From G963701675 sp963701675 (lineage in GTDB: Bacteria > Planctomycetota > Planctomycetia > Gemmatales > Gemmataceae), in contig OY969623.1 in the NCBI GenBank assembly GCA_963701675.1, positions 2,170,001 to 2,234,000 on the forward strand: 64,000 nt of DNA, read 5' to 3'. Within the stretch, counting starts at the first letter, position 1. Each line of letters starts with the position of its first letter. The notes under the pieces are model-generated. The model was not told where the DNA came from, did not search any database, and saw only the letters and a program-made list of their open reading frames with translations. Made by a program: the position numbers and the translations under genes. Shown here in pieces: positions 46,898 through 56,524 of this stretch.

Positions 46898-48117
46898 TTA
46901 TTCAGCGTCAGACAAGAATGCCGCGGTTACCATAAGAGTCGGATCGACCCTTTGTCGAGCGCTTGGCGGCTTAGTGATGCTCGTCGTCTGCACCTCGAAT
47001 GCTCCGATATCGATCGTGCCGCCGACCACGCGTGGAAAGCCCTCACCTCGTTGGTCCCACTCCGGGGCGTCGGTGTTATCGCCAGCGTCGATGGCCGGGC
47101 TGCCCGGTAGGAGCGCCATCGTTTGCGTCGGCCCGCCGTTGTCGGCGAGCGGGCCAAGTTGTGGGTCGACGTTCAGCAAGTCCGTTGCCGCATAGCCGCT
47201 GCCGCCGATGGTGTTGCCGAACAGGTTGTAGCCGGATGACGTAAGCGAACCGGCCAAGTCCGGGCCCATGGGGGCGGTATTTCCAGCGACAATCGTGTTC
47301 CGCATGTTCAGAGCGCCGGACTCTTTCGAAATACCGCCTCCCGTTTCGATACCCTCACAAAACACGTCCGCGCTGTTACTGGCAATCGTGCTGTGAGTGA
47401 TCGTTAGCGGCCCATCACTGAAAATGGCTCCGCCGGCGGCAAATCCATGGGGAGTCGCAAAAGCGATGTTGTCAACGATCGTACTGTTGTCAATGGTTAG
47501 TGATCCTCCGAATGGTGATGTGCTGCTAGAAATTCCGCCGCCGTCGGCTAGCGCGTAGCCGCTCCCTCCACAATCACTTACCGGATCGTCGGCATACGCG
47601 GTGTTGTCGGATACCGTGGAACCTATAAGCGTCAGATCGCCCTGGTTACTGATCCCGCCGCCCGACGCGAAGCCACCCGTGCCGCTCGCCATGTTGCCGG
47701 TGATTGTGGAGTCCATTATGGTCAGCGTTCCGAGGTTCGAGATTCCGCCGCCGGTCGTTGCCCAACCATTCGCAATCGTTAGGCCCTGAATCTCAACTTG
47801 CGCGCCGAAGCCCACGTCGAAGATTCGATAAAGGCCGCCGGACATGCGTCGGACCGTGAGAAGGTCCGCGCCGGGCCCCGAATCTCCATGTCCGACGAAA
47901 GGTCCGGCAACACGGACGTGAGGTTGATCGTGCCCGTAACATGAAAATCGATAATGTCGGCGCCCGGATTCGCGTTGACCTTGTCGATGCAGTACCGCAG
48001 ATCGCCGCGGAATCCCATCCCCATTCCGGCGTCGGACATGCGTGTGACGTGACATGTCGACAGAAGCGTGCGGTCTTCGAGCCGTTCAAGCGTTAACCGT
48101 TCGGATAAACGAATCAT
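46898..48117 (-). CDS. LEPR-XLL-like parallel beta-helix protein, choice-of-anchor Q type (apparent frameshift)
   Basis: Start ATG 48117 (AGGAGG upstream): [20 protein letters not shown]. The frame changes at about 47869-47875, where one G is missing in a CCCGG run ([13 protein letters not shown] in the paralogue-based join). The downstream frame continues with [21 protein letters not shown] and [11 protein letters not shown] helix repeats and ends with the anchor-Q tail [24 protein letters not shown]...GAFEVQ. Clearly a duplicate of the neighbouring 45445-46755 gene. Inactive as written unless the shift is a sequence error. Confidence 0.82.
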
Positions 48118-48148
48118 AAATCCTCCTCTGGCGTGAATTCTACCCACC

Positions 48149-50227
48149 TTACAGAACGATTAGGACGAATGATCTGTGACAGCTAGAGCTGTCTTGCGGG
48201 CCCATGTTAAGTTCCGGCGAGCGGGGCGCGTCAACGCCCTGGAGGCAGACACCAGGCGTTGACACGCCCCGCTCGCCGGATGTACCAATTGTGAAACATC
48301 TATCGTAAGGTGCGAAACTGGGAAAGCTGCCCGGTGAAATCGAAGGATGACCATCGGTATCGGGATCCATGGATGACGAAGAAGCATCGCCCTTTGGCGG
48401 TCCCGAAAGGTTTCCCAGAGTCAAGATCCCGCTCGTGACGCCCCGGATTGAGCGCTTACCCCGACATATCTGGCCAAAATTCAGCCACAAGTGCAGGTTC
48501 AGCTTGCGGAGTAACTGGGGAATTTCTGCCCGCGCCGAAGGATCCGACGCAATCCGTTCGATGTCGTCCAGAACTTTTATGGCGGCCTCCACTTCCTCGT
48601 CGGGGGTGCGCGCCGGCATCGCCGCTTGTTGCTCTTGCAGTTGTTCCAGCTTCTGCCGTACGCGCCGGCGTTCCACTTCGTTCGCTTTGAATTCGGCCTT
48701 GATGGCCTCATAGATTGACTCGTCCTCTCCGGCACGGGCCAGATTACGCGCAATCGTCCGAGCTTCGGCTTCCAACGTGGCGAGATGTCGCTCGGTGAGT
48801 TCTAGTTCCCCAACGGCCGGGTTACTTTCGATTTCCTCCGAGGCCTCGGCCAGTTTTTGTAGGCGGGCCCGCAAGGCGACGCGACCGCCGCAGCCGTCTA
48901 ACCTGCGACGCAACACTTCGAGCACGAAACACAGGGCCGCTTCGGCGTCCACCGAGTTATGGGAGCACTTTCTTCCTCCCGAACGCATGTAGCGGGAACA
49001 CAGATACGTGCCCCGACCCCGCTGGGGCCTTCCGTAGAGCACTTGTCCGCAGCCTTTAGACAAATCGTGGATACGAGTCGCCAACGGATATCGAGCTGGA
49101 TCGGAACAACGGGTGACGTACCGACGTTGGCTGCGACGGGCTGCCCGAAGGTTCTGGCAAGATTGGAACAAGGCGGGATCGGCGCCGGTGGAGTTGGCTC
49201 CCTCATGGACGATGACGTCCTCCGATGCCTGCCGCACGGTCTTTGGGGTACCGTTCGCAGAGCGATCGCTGTCGGCGAGTATTCGGGGGCCTTCGGGACT
49301 CCAGCGTCGATGTTTTCCGCTAGGACGCCTTCCAAATTCCTCAAGACCGATAATGGTGGCGTCTTCGATGAGCCGAGCCACGGTGCGCTGGCTCCATTGA
49401 CCGGAATTCATTACCGGTCTACCGTTTCGCCGACGTGTGTAACCGTCTTGCGGCGAGGGGATGCCCAGGTCGTTTAAGTGTTCGGCGATGCGATGCAGAC
49501 CCCAGTGGCGTTCACCATAGAGATGCAGAATATAGAGCCATGTTTGGATCTTGGTGAGATCTTTGGGCTTCAGCCTAACATGGCAGCCTTCCCGGCGCAT
49601 GGTCGTGCCGCGAGGTAACTCCTGGAGTTCGTGGCCCTGCGAGTCGACCAAGATGCGGATGAATCCGTAAGGCGCGAAGCCGCCGGTGCGGAAACCTTGA
49701 CGGGAGAGGTGCAGCTGGGTTTGGACTACGCGAACCGACAGCTTGGTCAAGAACTCACCGTTCTGGGTGTATTCGAAGAGCAAGAGGATGTCTTTTTCGA
49801 AGTAGTGGATACCGCGTTCCCGGGGCTCGGAGACACGGTTATGAAAGACGATCGTCAGCCCGGCCAGAAGCAGTTCGATCTCCAATTGCATGGCTTGGAT
49901 AGCCAATTCCGGCCGGGAAAATCGGTCGGACATATGCACGAAGAGATGGCTGACGTGCGGGCGCGCTAGCGCATCACGGCGAAAGGCCACGAAGCCGGGA
50001 CGGTTGAGATCGCTGCCGCTGATGCCGTCATCCAGATAGATGCCTTTGAAGGAGACGAGCCGGTTGGCGACCATATGGTCCAGATCCGCCGGAGCGGCGT
50101 CGAGGCGCACGCCGAGCCGCTTGGCTTCCTCCATGGCCCAGGCCAACTGCTCATGAATGCCGGTTTCCTGGCGGTGGGTGCTACGGCGGACATAGGTCAA
50201 AGCTTGGTTCTTCGGACGAGCAGGCAC
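48149..50227 (-). CDS. Large serine recombinase
   Basis: 692 residues. Resolvase domain with catalytic Ser16 (TYVRRSTHRQ), DDGISGSDLNRPGF and a conserved arginine pair in VHMSDRFSRPE. Recombinase domain around GFRTGGFAPYGF and GLHRIAEHLNDLGIPSP. Zinc-ribbon-like region near GCGQVLYGRP...CSHNSVD and a coiled coil (LAEASEEIESNP through LEQLQEQQAAMP). Integrates or excises a mobile element. Odd: the last about 40 residues run through a palindromic repeat (48214-48279), so the natural end was probably nearer 48290. Upstream genes 50255-50770 and 51063-51718 are on the same strand. Confidence 0.93.
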   Translation of the reverse strand: MPARPKNQALTYVRRSTHRQETGIHEQLAWAMEEAKRLGVRLDAAPADLDHMVANRLVSFKGIYLDDGISGSDLNRPGFVAFRRDALARPHVSHLFVHMSDRFSRPELAIQAMQLEIELLLAGLTIVFHNRVSEPRERGIHYFEKDILLLFEYTQNGEFLTKLSVRVVQTQLHLSRQGFRTGGFAPYGFIRILVDSQGHELQELPRGTTMRREGCHVRLKPKDLTKIQTWLYILHLYGERHWGLHRIAEHLNDLGIPSPQDGYTRRRNGRPVMNSGQWSQRTVARLIEDATIIGLEEFGRRPSGKHRRWSPEGPRILADSDRSANGTPKTVRQASEDVIVHEGANSTGADPALFQSCQNLRAARRSQRRYVTRCSDPARYPLATRIHDLSKGCGQVLYGRPQRGRGTYLCSRYMRSGGRKCSHNSVDAEAALCFVLEVLRRRLDGCGGRVALRARLQKLAEASEEIESNPAVGELELTERHLATLEAEARTIARNLARAGEDESIYEAIKAEFKANEVERRRVRQKLEQLQEQQAAMPARTPDEEVEAAIKVLDDIERIASDPSARAEIPQLLRKLNLHLWLNFGQICRGKRSIRGVTSGILTLGNLSGPPKGDASSSSMDPDTDGHPSISPGSFPSFAPYDRCFTIGTSGERGVSTPGVCLQGVDAPRSPELNMGPQDSSSCHRSFVLIVL
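48214..48279. repeat. 66-base palindromic element (copy 2), inside the recombinase 3' end
   Basis: Arms from CCGGCGAGCGGGGCG (from 48214) to CGCCCCGCTCGCCGG (to 48279) pair almost perfectly for about 28 bases. Same family as 46817-46882. Read through in frame by the recombinase gene (TSGERGVSTPGV...GVDAPRSPE), extending the protein. Confidence 0.85.
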
Positions 50228-50254
50228 GAGAAACTCCCTTGCTGATGGCGACGT

Positions 50255-50770
50255 TTAATTACTGGATAACTTTGGGCAATTGTCCGTTTCCACTTGGGTT
50301 GCGGTATCGGCTCCCGACCTAGCCAAATGGCGAAACTGCCACAGGAAGGCAGCCAGCCGATCCACCATTTGCTCCGGTGCCAGACGTTGGGCGACAACGA
50401 CGTCGGGTACTTGGCTCTGTAGGGATGGACTGGTCATCTGTCGTGCCGCGATCCAAAGTACTGCCGCCGCTAGTTTACGTCCGGAGAGGGAGGGTCTGGC
50501 ACGATCGGCGATCCCCACGATGTCATCGAAAATATCGCGGGCCGCGGGCAGGTCGGCCGGGAGTAGCGCCCGCACACCGGAACGTTCCCATTGATAGATA
50601 CGCACAAAGGCAGCGATCTTGAGCAGCAAGTCCGGCGTTAGTGGCGTACCGGTAGGCACATCGAGCGCTTTTAGGAAGCAAATGACGAGGTCGGCTTGGC
50701 GATGGGCTTCGCGGACAAAAGGCACCAAATAGTCGACAACATCGTCGCGTTCATCCGACTGAGTCTTCAT
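50255..50770 (-). CDS. Hypothetical protein associated with the serine recombinase
   Basis: 171 residues from ATG 50770 with GGAAGGA upstream. Mostly helical, acidic at the start (SDERDDVVDYLVPFV), middle segment LAAFLWQFRHLA. No known domain. It lies 27 bases upstream of the recombinase on the same strand, so likely co-transcribed; an accessory factor of the element is plausible but unproven. Confidence 0.7.
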   Translation of the reverse strand: MKTQSDERDDVVDYLVPFVREAHRQADLVICFLKALDVPTGTPLTPDLLLKIAAFVRIYQWERSGVRALLPADLPAARDIFDDIVGIADRARPSLSGRKLAAAVLWIAARQMTSPSLQSQVPDVVVAQRLAPEQMVDRLAAFLWQFRHLARSGADTATQVETDNCPKLSSN

Positions 50771-51062
50771 TGCGAAGTCCTTCCGCGTGGTTTGTTGTGC
50801 ACGGGCTAAAAGCCCCACTCTTGAATATCCGAACCATTCGAGCTTCGAAAGGGCACTTTGACACAAATCGCAGTGCGCGGCTCGCCGCGGCGGGTCACCA
50901 ATAAGTAAAGGAAAGGCTTCCTTGTTCGTGGGATGCAGATCAGTTTCGACCGGCCGAGGCTCGATCGCCCCTCGTGTCGAACCCCGGCCGGCAAAATCGA
51001 TCAACCTTGGCGATGCAACACTTGAACGCGGATCGGCGAACAAGGTGATTACCTTCGCGGAA

Positions 51063-51718
51063 TCAATGCAGCGCCGAGGCGACGACGGAGCAGGATTCCG
51101 TCTTGCCGGGGTCGCTACAGAAGTGCTCCCAGTCGGCGTGAAAGTGCCGCCGTAATTGGGAAACCCGAGGCGCGGTCAGGCCGTGTTGACGGGCGACGAC
51201 CTGGGTGCGTTCACCCACGGCCAGGTCATCGATCACACGGCGGTTGCGCTCCGTCTGGCGTCGCCGCCAGCGCGGAAAATCCAACCGAAAACACACCTGA
51301 TCCGGCACCGGACTCTGGCTGTTGTCCTGTAGCGCCTCGTCCCAGACATTGCCCTCTAAGGTGCTGATATCAGGTAGGCGGCTGACGCCGAAGCCGTGTC
51401 GGCATTGAGCCACGAAAGATAGCACGTCCCGGCCGCGTTCCTGGCCCGCCAAGCGGCGACCGCTACGGACGGCCCGCGCCGCCAACGTCGCGAGCGCTGC
51501 GGCAAACTTGCTGGCATCCTTGCCACGCCGGGCCAAGGATACGAACCAAGACCAAGCCAAAGCAACCGTTTCGGCGATCGAATCGGCGCGCTTTGCGCAC
51601 AGCGCAGATCGCGAAACAGGCAGCGGGCGCAGGCTTCGATCCGCGGCAGCAGTTTCAAGAACTTACGTTCGAGCGCCGAATGGTTTGCGGAAGATTCTTC
51701 AACGATGATGGCGTTCAT
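51063..51718 (-). CDS. HTH protein of planctomycete mobile elements (apparent frameshift)
   Basis: Start ATG 51718 (MNAIIVEESSANHSALERKFL), switching frame at about 51596-51602 by one base between FRDLRC and the continuation KRADSIAETVALAWSWFVSLARRGKDASKF. The C-terminus GERTQVVARQHGLTAPRVSQLRRHFHADW is a sigma-like helix-turn-helix. From memory, proteins with this LAWSWF / GRRLAGQER / RVSQLRR pattern sit next to large serine recombinases in Gemmata relatives. Likely a DNA-binding regulator of the element. Split as written. Confidence 0.68.
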
Positions 51719-51730
51719 GGGGAGGTCTCC

Positions 51731-51765
51731 AAAAGAGACCGTCCCCGATCGCGCGGGGACGGTCT
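51731..51765 (-). terminator. Intrinsic-terminator-like hairpin just before the HTH gene
   Basis: 11-base-pair stem AGACCGTCCCC (51736-51746) / GGGGACGGTCT (51755-51765). On the minus strand it is followed by TCTCTTTT and then by the ribosome site of the 51718 start. A second palindrome (GCCCCTGCACGGTGC-like) lies upstream near 51780-51805. Could be an attenuator or the end of an upstream transcript. Confidence 0.6.
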
Positions 51766-52011
51766 TGCCTAAAGCAAAACCGCCCCCGCACCGTGCAGGG
51801 GCGCGCTGGACACTCAATGGACGCTGATCAGCGTCCCGGATCCTACAGTTCTAATTCACAGCAGCGGAGCTACTATGAACCCGGCCTAATAGACATTGGA
51901 AAGGGGGCTATCACCTGATCTGGTCGGATGTCGCCGCTGCCCACAGTGCGAAGACAACGCCGGTTCGCCTGAAGCGAAGAGAAGTCGTTGGAGGCGGTAT
52001 TTCCCTGGTCG

Positions 52012-52626
52012 CTAACCCACGATCGTGCGGCGAGCCGCCCTCCGCGGCTTGATTTTTCGCCAGGCGGCCGTTCGTCGTCCCGGCTGGTACCGGCTAGCAA
52101 GGTGCTTGGCCATGACGCCTTCCTGGCCTTGTTGGACGGCGGCCTCAAAGAAAACCTTTCCGGCTCCGACGATCCCGTCGGAAAACTGCCAGCGCGGTTC
52201 GCGGAATCTCGTGAGCAGTTCCTGTAACCGAGCGCGACGTTCTTGCAGGGGTTGACCTAGCAAGGAACGACCCCGGTCAACCAGCAGATCGAACACGACA
52301 TAGGTCACGGGATGAAATCGGCATGCTTGTTGAGCGCGATGTGTTTCCGTGATTTGGTGCCGAGCAAGTAGCTGCCGGAAGTTCGGTTGCCCCGCCGGTG
52401 TAAACCGTATCAGTTCGCCGTCGAGGACGAGTCCCTCGGGTAATCTTCTGAGCACTTCCATCTCGGGATAGCGGGCGCTGTACTCCACTCGGTTCCGGCC
52501 CCATAAACACCACCCTGGTCCCGCAGACGCTAAAGCGCGAATCCCATCCCACTTGACTTCGAAGACATGATCAGGCGAATCGAACGGCGCGCTTGGGACA
52601 GCGAGCATGGGTAACAGTTTTTGCAT
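52012..52626 (-). CDS. ATP-dependent DNA ligase, LigD type, truncated after the adenylation domain
   Basis: 204 residues. Adenylation motifs: EVKWDGIRA (K25 is the AMP-accepting lysine), LDGELI, YVVFDLLVD, EGVMAK and AWRKIKP. A normal enzyme continues into an OB fold. Here a TAG follows RRTIVG, but the same frame goes on as RPGKYRLQRLLFAS, like the start of an OB fold (IVGYxPGKYGL), and stops again at 51886. So a nonsense change replaces a tyrosine codon and the tail is degraded. Start codon overlaps the Ku stop (TAATG). Works with Ku in end joining; activity doubtful. Confidence 0.85.
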   Translation of the reverse strand: MQKLLPMLAVPSAPFDSPDHVFEVKWDGIRALASAGPGWCLWGRNRVEYSARYPEMEVLRRLPEGLVLDGELIRFTPAGQPNFRQLLARHQITETHRAQQACRFHPVTYVVFDLLVDRGRSLLGQPLQERRARLQELLTRFREPRWQFSDGIVGAGKVFFEAAVQQGQEGVMAKHLASRYQPGRRTAAWRKIKPRRAARRTIVG

Positions 52627-53546
52627 TAAGCGATCCTTCGCGAGATCGCGCGCTTGCGACGGCGAGATGGCGGAGTGGCTTCATTTACGGGGACCGACGA
52701 CGCCCCTGCCGCGGCCGCGACACTTTGTTTGAGCGCATCGAGCAGACGGAGGACCGGTACTTCTTCTTCCGCGGCTTGCTTCGGTGTGCGGCCGGCCAAT
52801 TCAGCTTCCACGTAGGCAGTCAGTTGTTCGGCGCTGTCATCGCGATAGCTCGACCAGGAGACGGGTCTGCTGTAAGCACGGATGAGTTGACTGGCGAGCC
52901 CCAGTTCGTCAGAGCCTGCTACCTGGGCATCGATCTCCAGCGTGGGTCCGGCGCGGACTTGTCCGGGGTAATGAAGCACGTGCAGCATTAACAGCCGGCC
53001 GGCCGGGCGAACCAGCCCCGGCCTCCGTTGGCCGAAAAGGGCGACCGGGCCTACGGCCCATTTGCCATGCTCGATCATGGCGCGGAGTAGCACGGCATAC
53101 GGTGTCCGGGCTCCCGTGCCATCCGGCACCAAGTATAGGCTCCGCCCCGAAATCAAATTTGGATCAAAGTCAGCCGGGTTGATGAAATGCTCCAAACATG
53201 CTGCACGATCTTTCGCGGGGCGGAGTCGATCAAGCTGTTCTTCATCGAGCACAACGTGTTGACCCGGGGCATATTCGTATCCTTTGACGATCGCGCCCGC
53301 ATCCAATGGCCCGTGCACCGGGCAGTGTTTTTGATGGCGGACACGCTGGCCGCAGTCCGCATGAAGCTGATGGAAATGGGACTCGGTAGCAGACACGGTG
53401 CCTGGATAGCCCTTGACCGGCAGTGTCACCAAGCTGACTCGAAGCAGTCCACTCCAGGTGGCGCGGCTGGATGCAGCCGCCTCTGCGAAATCGGGTTCGG
53501 GTGGGGGCGATGGCGGGGAATTCGTGCGCGAAACGGATCGGGACAT
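52626..53546 (-). CDS. ku: Ku protein of non-homologous end joining
   Basis: 306 residues from ATG 53546. Ku core signs: ATWSGLLRVSLVTLPVKGYPGT, FHQLHADCGQRVRHQKHCPVHG, AIVKGYEYAPGQHVVLDEEQLDRL, YAVLLRAMIEHGKWAVG. Ring-shaped homodimer that binds broken DNA ends and recruits the ligase. The C-terminal tail is basic (PSRRRKRAISRRIA), as in extended bacterial Ku tails that bind DNA or ligase. Coupled to the ligase gene by TAATG. Placed inside a recombinase-bearing region, so possibly mobile. Confidence 0.93.
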   Translation of the reverse strand: MSRSVSRTNSPPSPPPEPDFAEAAASSRATWSGLLRVSLVTLPVKGYPGTVSATESHFHQLHADCGQRVRHQKHCPVHGPLDAGAIVKGYEYAPGQHVVLDEEQLDRLRPAKDRAACLEHFINPADFDPNLISGRSLYLVPDGTGARTPYAVLLRAMIEHGKWAVGPVALFGQRRPGLVRPAGRLLMLHVLHYPGQVRAGPTLEIDAQVAGSDELGLASQLIRAYSRPVSWSSYRDDSAEQLTAYVEAELAGRTPKQAAEEEVPVLRLLDALKQSVAAAAGASSVPVNEATPPSRRRKRAISRRIA

Positions 53547-53612
53547 GGAGAGACTCCGATAGGTAAGGGAAATTGAAGTCAGAAGCGGGAGCGGATAGAT
53601 CGGGCGCAGAGG

Positions 53613-53642
53613 CAAAAAGAGAGGCCAGGAGTAATCCTGGCC
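53613..53642 (-). terminator. Intrinsic-terminator-like hairpin upstream of ku
   Basis: Perfect eight-base-pair stem GGCCAGGA / TCCTGGCC with a four-base loop at 53623-53642; on the minus strand it is followed by TCTCTTTTTG. It lies about 70 bases before the ku start, so it either ends an upstream transcript or acts as a leader attenuator. Confidence 0.6.
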
Positions 53643-54508
53643 ATCTCCTTATTGTGACACAAAATCGTTGATTATTTAGCGCTGGTCCGAGCCGGGAATA
53701 GGGTCGCTCGAGTCAGGCGGAGGTGCAGGCCTCAGTATCCAAACGGCGCCTGTCGGAAGCGGCATTCGACTTCCAATGCGTTGCTGGAACAGTTCTGCCG
53801 TCAACTAGTCATCCTCGCAAGGGTGTTTCAGGAGCGAAGCGAGGCGGTGCCTACTCAGGAGATAAAGCACGGATCGTGTTAGGGAAACGCAGGAGATAAC
53901 TTGCGACAATGACCTGGACGTGCAACAAAACATCGAGGATATGCTTATCCGCAGATTGACCGATTGGCGGGAATAATTTCCGTCGCTTGGTGGAAGTATT
54001 CGCAGGATAGATTAGATACTGGGCACCTAAGGGTACCCTGGCCCCGATTGGTGAATAGTGCAAGCTAATACCAATGGGACTTACTTTTGAATCGGGTAGG
54101 GGGTGCGCAACATCCTGGCGACAGGGTTGCCACCGCGCGCGGCGCTTCTAGGAACTTCTGACAAACCCGGTGTCCATAGTTGAAGCCCCGCTGGAATGAC
54201 GCTTCGGAGTATTTGTATCTTCTCCGACGGGACGTTGAGGCCGGATGAGTCTTCAAAGATCTGCTGGCAAACCGAGTCACTTCAACCGCGACTTTTGCTT
54301 GGACGCATAGCTCCAACTCAGCGACTCCCGAAATACAAGCGTCGGCATCCTTCGGCCGATCCAGCGGAGCGTCCTTCTTAGCCATGTCGGATGCGGGTCG
54401 CTTCCACCTCGGCAGTGATCTTCATCGAGGCGAATGGGTATGAGAGCAACCCCATCACCGTCAAAGGACATTGACAAGCATCTTCCATTATAAGAGAATA
54501 CATCTATT
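53643..54508. other. 866-base region without a clear gene
   Basis: Open frames exist on the minus strand (up to 106 codons at 54065-54385) but they lack ribosome sites and recognisable features. Just before the next gene, TTGACA (54467-54472) with GAGAAT 17 bases on resembles a sigma-70 promoter. Confidence 0.45.
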
Positions 54509-55015
54509 ATGAAGGAACGTCTGCGTACTCTTAAAGAAGTTGCTGAAATAGTTCGCCAGGAGCCGCATCGGGTAATTCACCTATGTGAATGCCGAGTTGT
54601 AGTACCAAAGATCGGCGCGGATGGCCGAGGAAGTGTGCGGCGCTTCTCGCGCGATGATATCTTCCGCATCCGGCTAGGTTTGACATTACAGGATAGCGGA
54701 CTCAGTGTTTCCCAGATCAAACCCGTTATGGTTCAACTTGCGCGCCTCAGAAAATCTAGGCACATTCGGGCCTTTTCTTTACCTGAAGATTTCGACACGG
54801 TCGATTTGATCCAAGCGCTTGGAACACCGGAAGATTCGGTCTTCGTCTGCGTCACGCCTCCGAACGACATTGCCTTTATCACGCCCCGACTCGACGGCCC
54901 TTTAGACTACGTAGTGGAAATCAGGAAATTGGACGAGGTGCTCCATTCTTGGGTCTCCGTTGTCGCCAACTTAACCTCCATAGCCAAGGGCTTACATCGC
55001 GTTTGCGACGATTGA
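54509..55015 (+). CDS. MerR-like HTH regulator
   Basis: 168 residues. The N-terminus RTLKEVAEIVRQEPHRVIHLCECRVVVPKIG...VRRFSRDDIFRIRLGLTLQDSGLSVSQI has the winged helix of MerR-type proteins, followed by a C-terminal part without known ligand site. Cytoplasmic DNA-binding protein. AT-rich flanks (54480-54508 and 55014-55050) hold promoter-like sequence. Regulator of the neighbouring element genes is an inference. Confidence 0.68.
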   Translation: MKERLRTLKEVAEIVRQEPHRVIHLCECRVVVPKIGADGRGSVRRFSRDDIFRIRLGLTLQDSGLSVSQIKPVMVQLARLRKSRHIRAFSLPEDFDTVDLIQALGTPEDSVFVCVTPPNDIAFITPRLDGPLDYVVEIRKLDEVLHSWVSVVANLTSIAKGLHRVCDD

Positions 55016-55154
55016 TATACATAATCTATCATATATTCTAAAGTACGGACAGGGCGGAAAGTCGTTTGCTCATCGCTGTCCCGATCCCGGATTAGCACCA
55101 TAGGCGGTGACAGCCAAGACGATCGCAAACTCTTGAACAATCGAGGAAACTGCG

Positions 55155-56462
55155 ATGCAAAAGCAATCAGCCAGAGCCCGGGTATATCAAAGACTGTACC
55201 AGGCTTGTGTGCCTTACCATTACACAGGGCCGCTGTGGCCCATTGGCCGCCTGGATGAGGACGTCCGAACGGCTCCTCAGGAACTTCAGAGGTTACTAGA
55301 AGATCTAGAGGCTCGTTTCCTTGGGAGGGAACTCGCCGATGCTGGAGTGGCCGATATGTCTCCCGACGGAAGTCCTGTTCCCTCAGCCAAACTTTTGCCG
55401 GGTTCTCCCTTGGTTTTCTTACGTCGGCCAAACACTCATCAGGCAATCAACGTCCTCGGTCAACGAGGTTGCCTCTCCGGAGCGTTGCCCGTCGTTACGG
55501 CGACACGCGACCATGCAACACAGTGCGCACTGAGGAACTGGCATCGAACGCTTTTTGTTGCCTTCAACCTTGTCGATGCTCTCGTGCTTCGCGGTCTCGG
55601 CTTTCCGGCCACCACGGCCGCGGGTCTCGACCGCTTGACGCCTGCCGACCTCTTGCGTCTCTCATGCCGACTGGGCTGGCGACCGGAATCAAACGAAGAA
55701 GAAGGCTGCGCCAATGCGGCGGTAATACCAAAGCTCAATGCCATAATGTCGAAGGAAGACGATCTATCCGATGTCCCCTGCCGTTCCAAGCCGACGCCAT
55801 CAGCGCAGGTTGCTAAGCGAATCCGCCAACAAGTGTTAGCCGATCTCCAAGATAAAGCACCCACCAAACCGATACAGCCACGCGTTCTTTTCGTCGCCTG
55901 TTCCCTGGCTACACTTGAACAACAGACTCCGGCTGCGGCAGCTACCATAATTAGCGGATTACGCAGAATTCGCGACGTGTTCGATATCCGCAAGATGGAC
56001 ATCGGCCTGTGGCAACCAAACCAGGATCAACTCGAACAGATACGTGAAGAGCTGGAGCTATCCCGTCAGCATTTCGACCCTTTAGATTTTCTCGACACCG
56101 TCGAGGATCAATGCATTGATCCACTGTCGGCCAATTCAGGAACCACCGCGACCGCACCGCCCGAGGATTTTGCCACGGCGTTGACGCAACTTCGCCAGCT
56201 GCTACGAGCCGACCCTCACCATCCAGCGAACCAGGAACGGGCATGTCAAGCATTTATTGAGTACGCCGCCCGGGTCGAGTCTGAATTGATTTGCCCGCTA
56301 TATATCGCTAGTGCATCTCCGCGAACGCGGAATATGCAGGTCACCCTAATGCAGCTTTTTCGCCAGATTCATCTCCTCGCCCCGACAGTCGAAGAGGCGA
56401 TAGCGCGACTCGGCGGTGATGGCTTGCTGCAGGGTGGCCATCTAAGCGCGCGCACCGATTAA
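55155..56462 (+). CDS. Hypothetical protein (mobile region)
   Basis: 435 residues; family not recognised. Helical and Leu/Arg-rich. Features: VYQRLYQACVPYHYTGPLWPIGRLDEDV near the start and FDIRKMDIGLWQPNQDQLEQIREELEL in the middle. No signal peptide or membrane helix. It follows the MerR-like gene on the same strand with a 139-base AT-rich gap. RBS GAGGAAAC about seven bases before ATG. Confidence 0.62.
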   Translation: MQKQSARARVYQRLYQACVPYHYTGPLWPIGRLDEDVRTAPQELQRLLEDLEARFLGRELADAGVADMSPDGSPVPSAKLLPGSPLVFLRRPNTHQAINVLGQRGCLSGALPVVTATRDHATQCALRNWHRTLFVAFNLVDALVLRGLGFPATTAAGLDRLTPADLLRLSCRLGWRPESNEEEGCANAAVIPKLNAIMSKEDDLSDVPCRSKPTPSAQVAKRIRQQVLADLQDKAPTKPIQPRVLFVACSLATLEQQTPAAAATIISGLRRIRDVFDIRKMDIGLWQPNQDQLEQIREELELSRQHFDPLDFLDTVEDQCIDPLSANSGTTATAPPEDFATALTQLRQLLRADPHHPANQERACQAFIEYAARVESELICPLYIASASPRTRNMQVTLMQLFRQIHLLAPTVEEAIARLGGDGLLQGGHLSARTD

Positions 56463-56524
56463 GTCAGCTGTCCGAATTGATCCGCACCGTTATCAGCTTG
56501 ACGCGCACGATGAGGTGAAGAGAC

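Noticed and set aside
54065..54385. 106-codon minus-strand frame as a gene
   Set aside because: No ribosome site, no recognisable motifs, and it lies in a region with no other coding signs.
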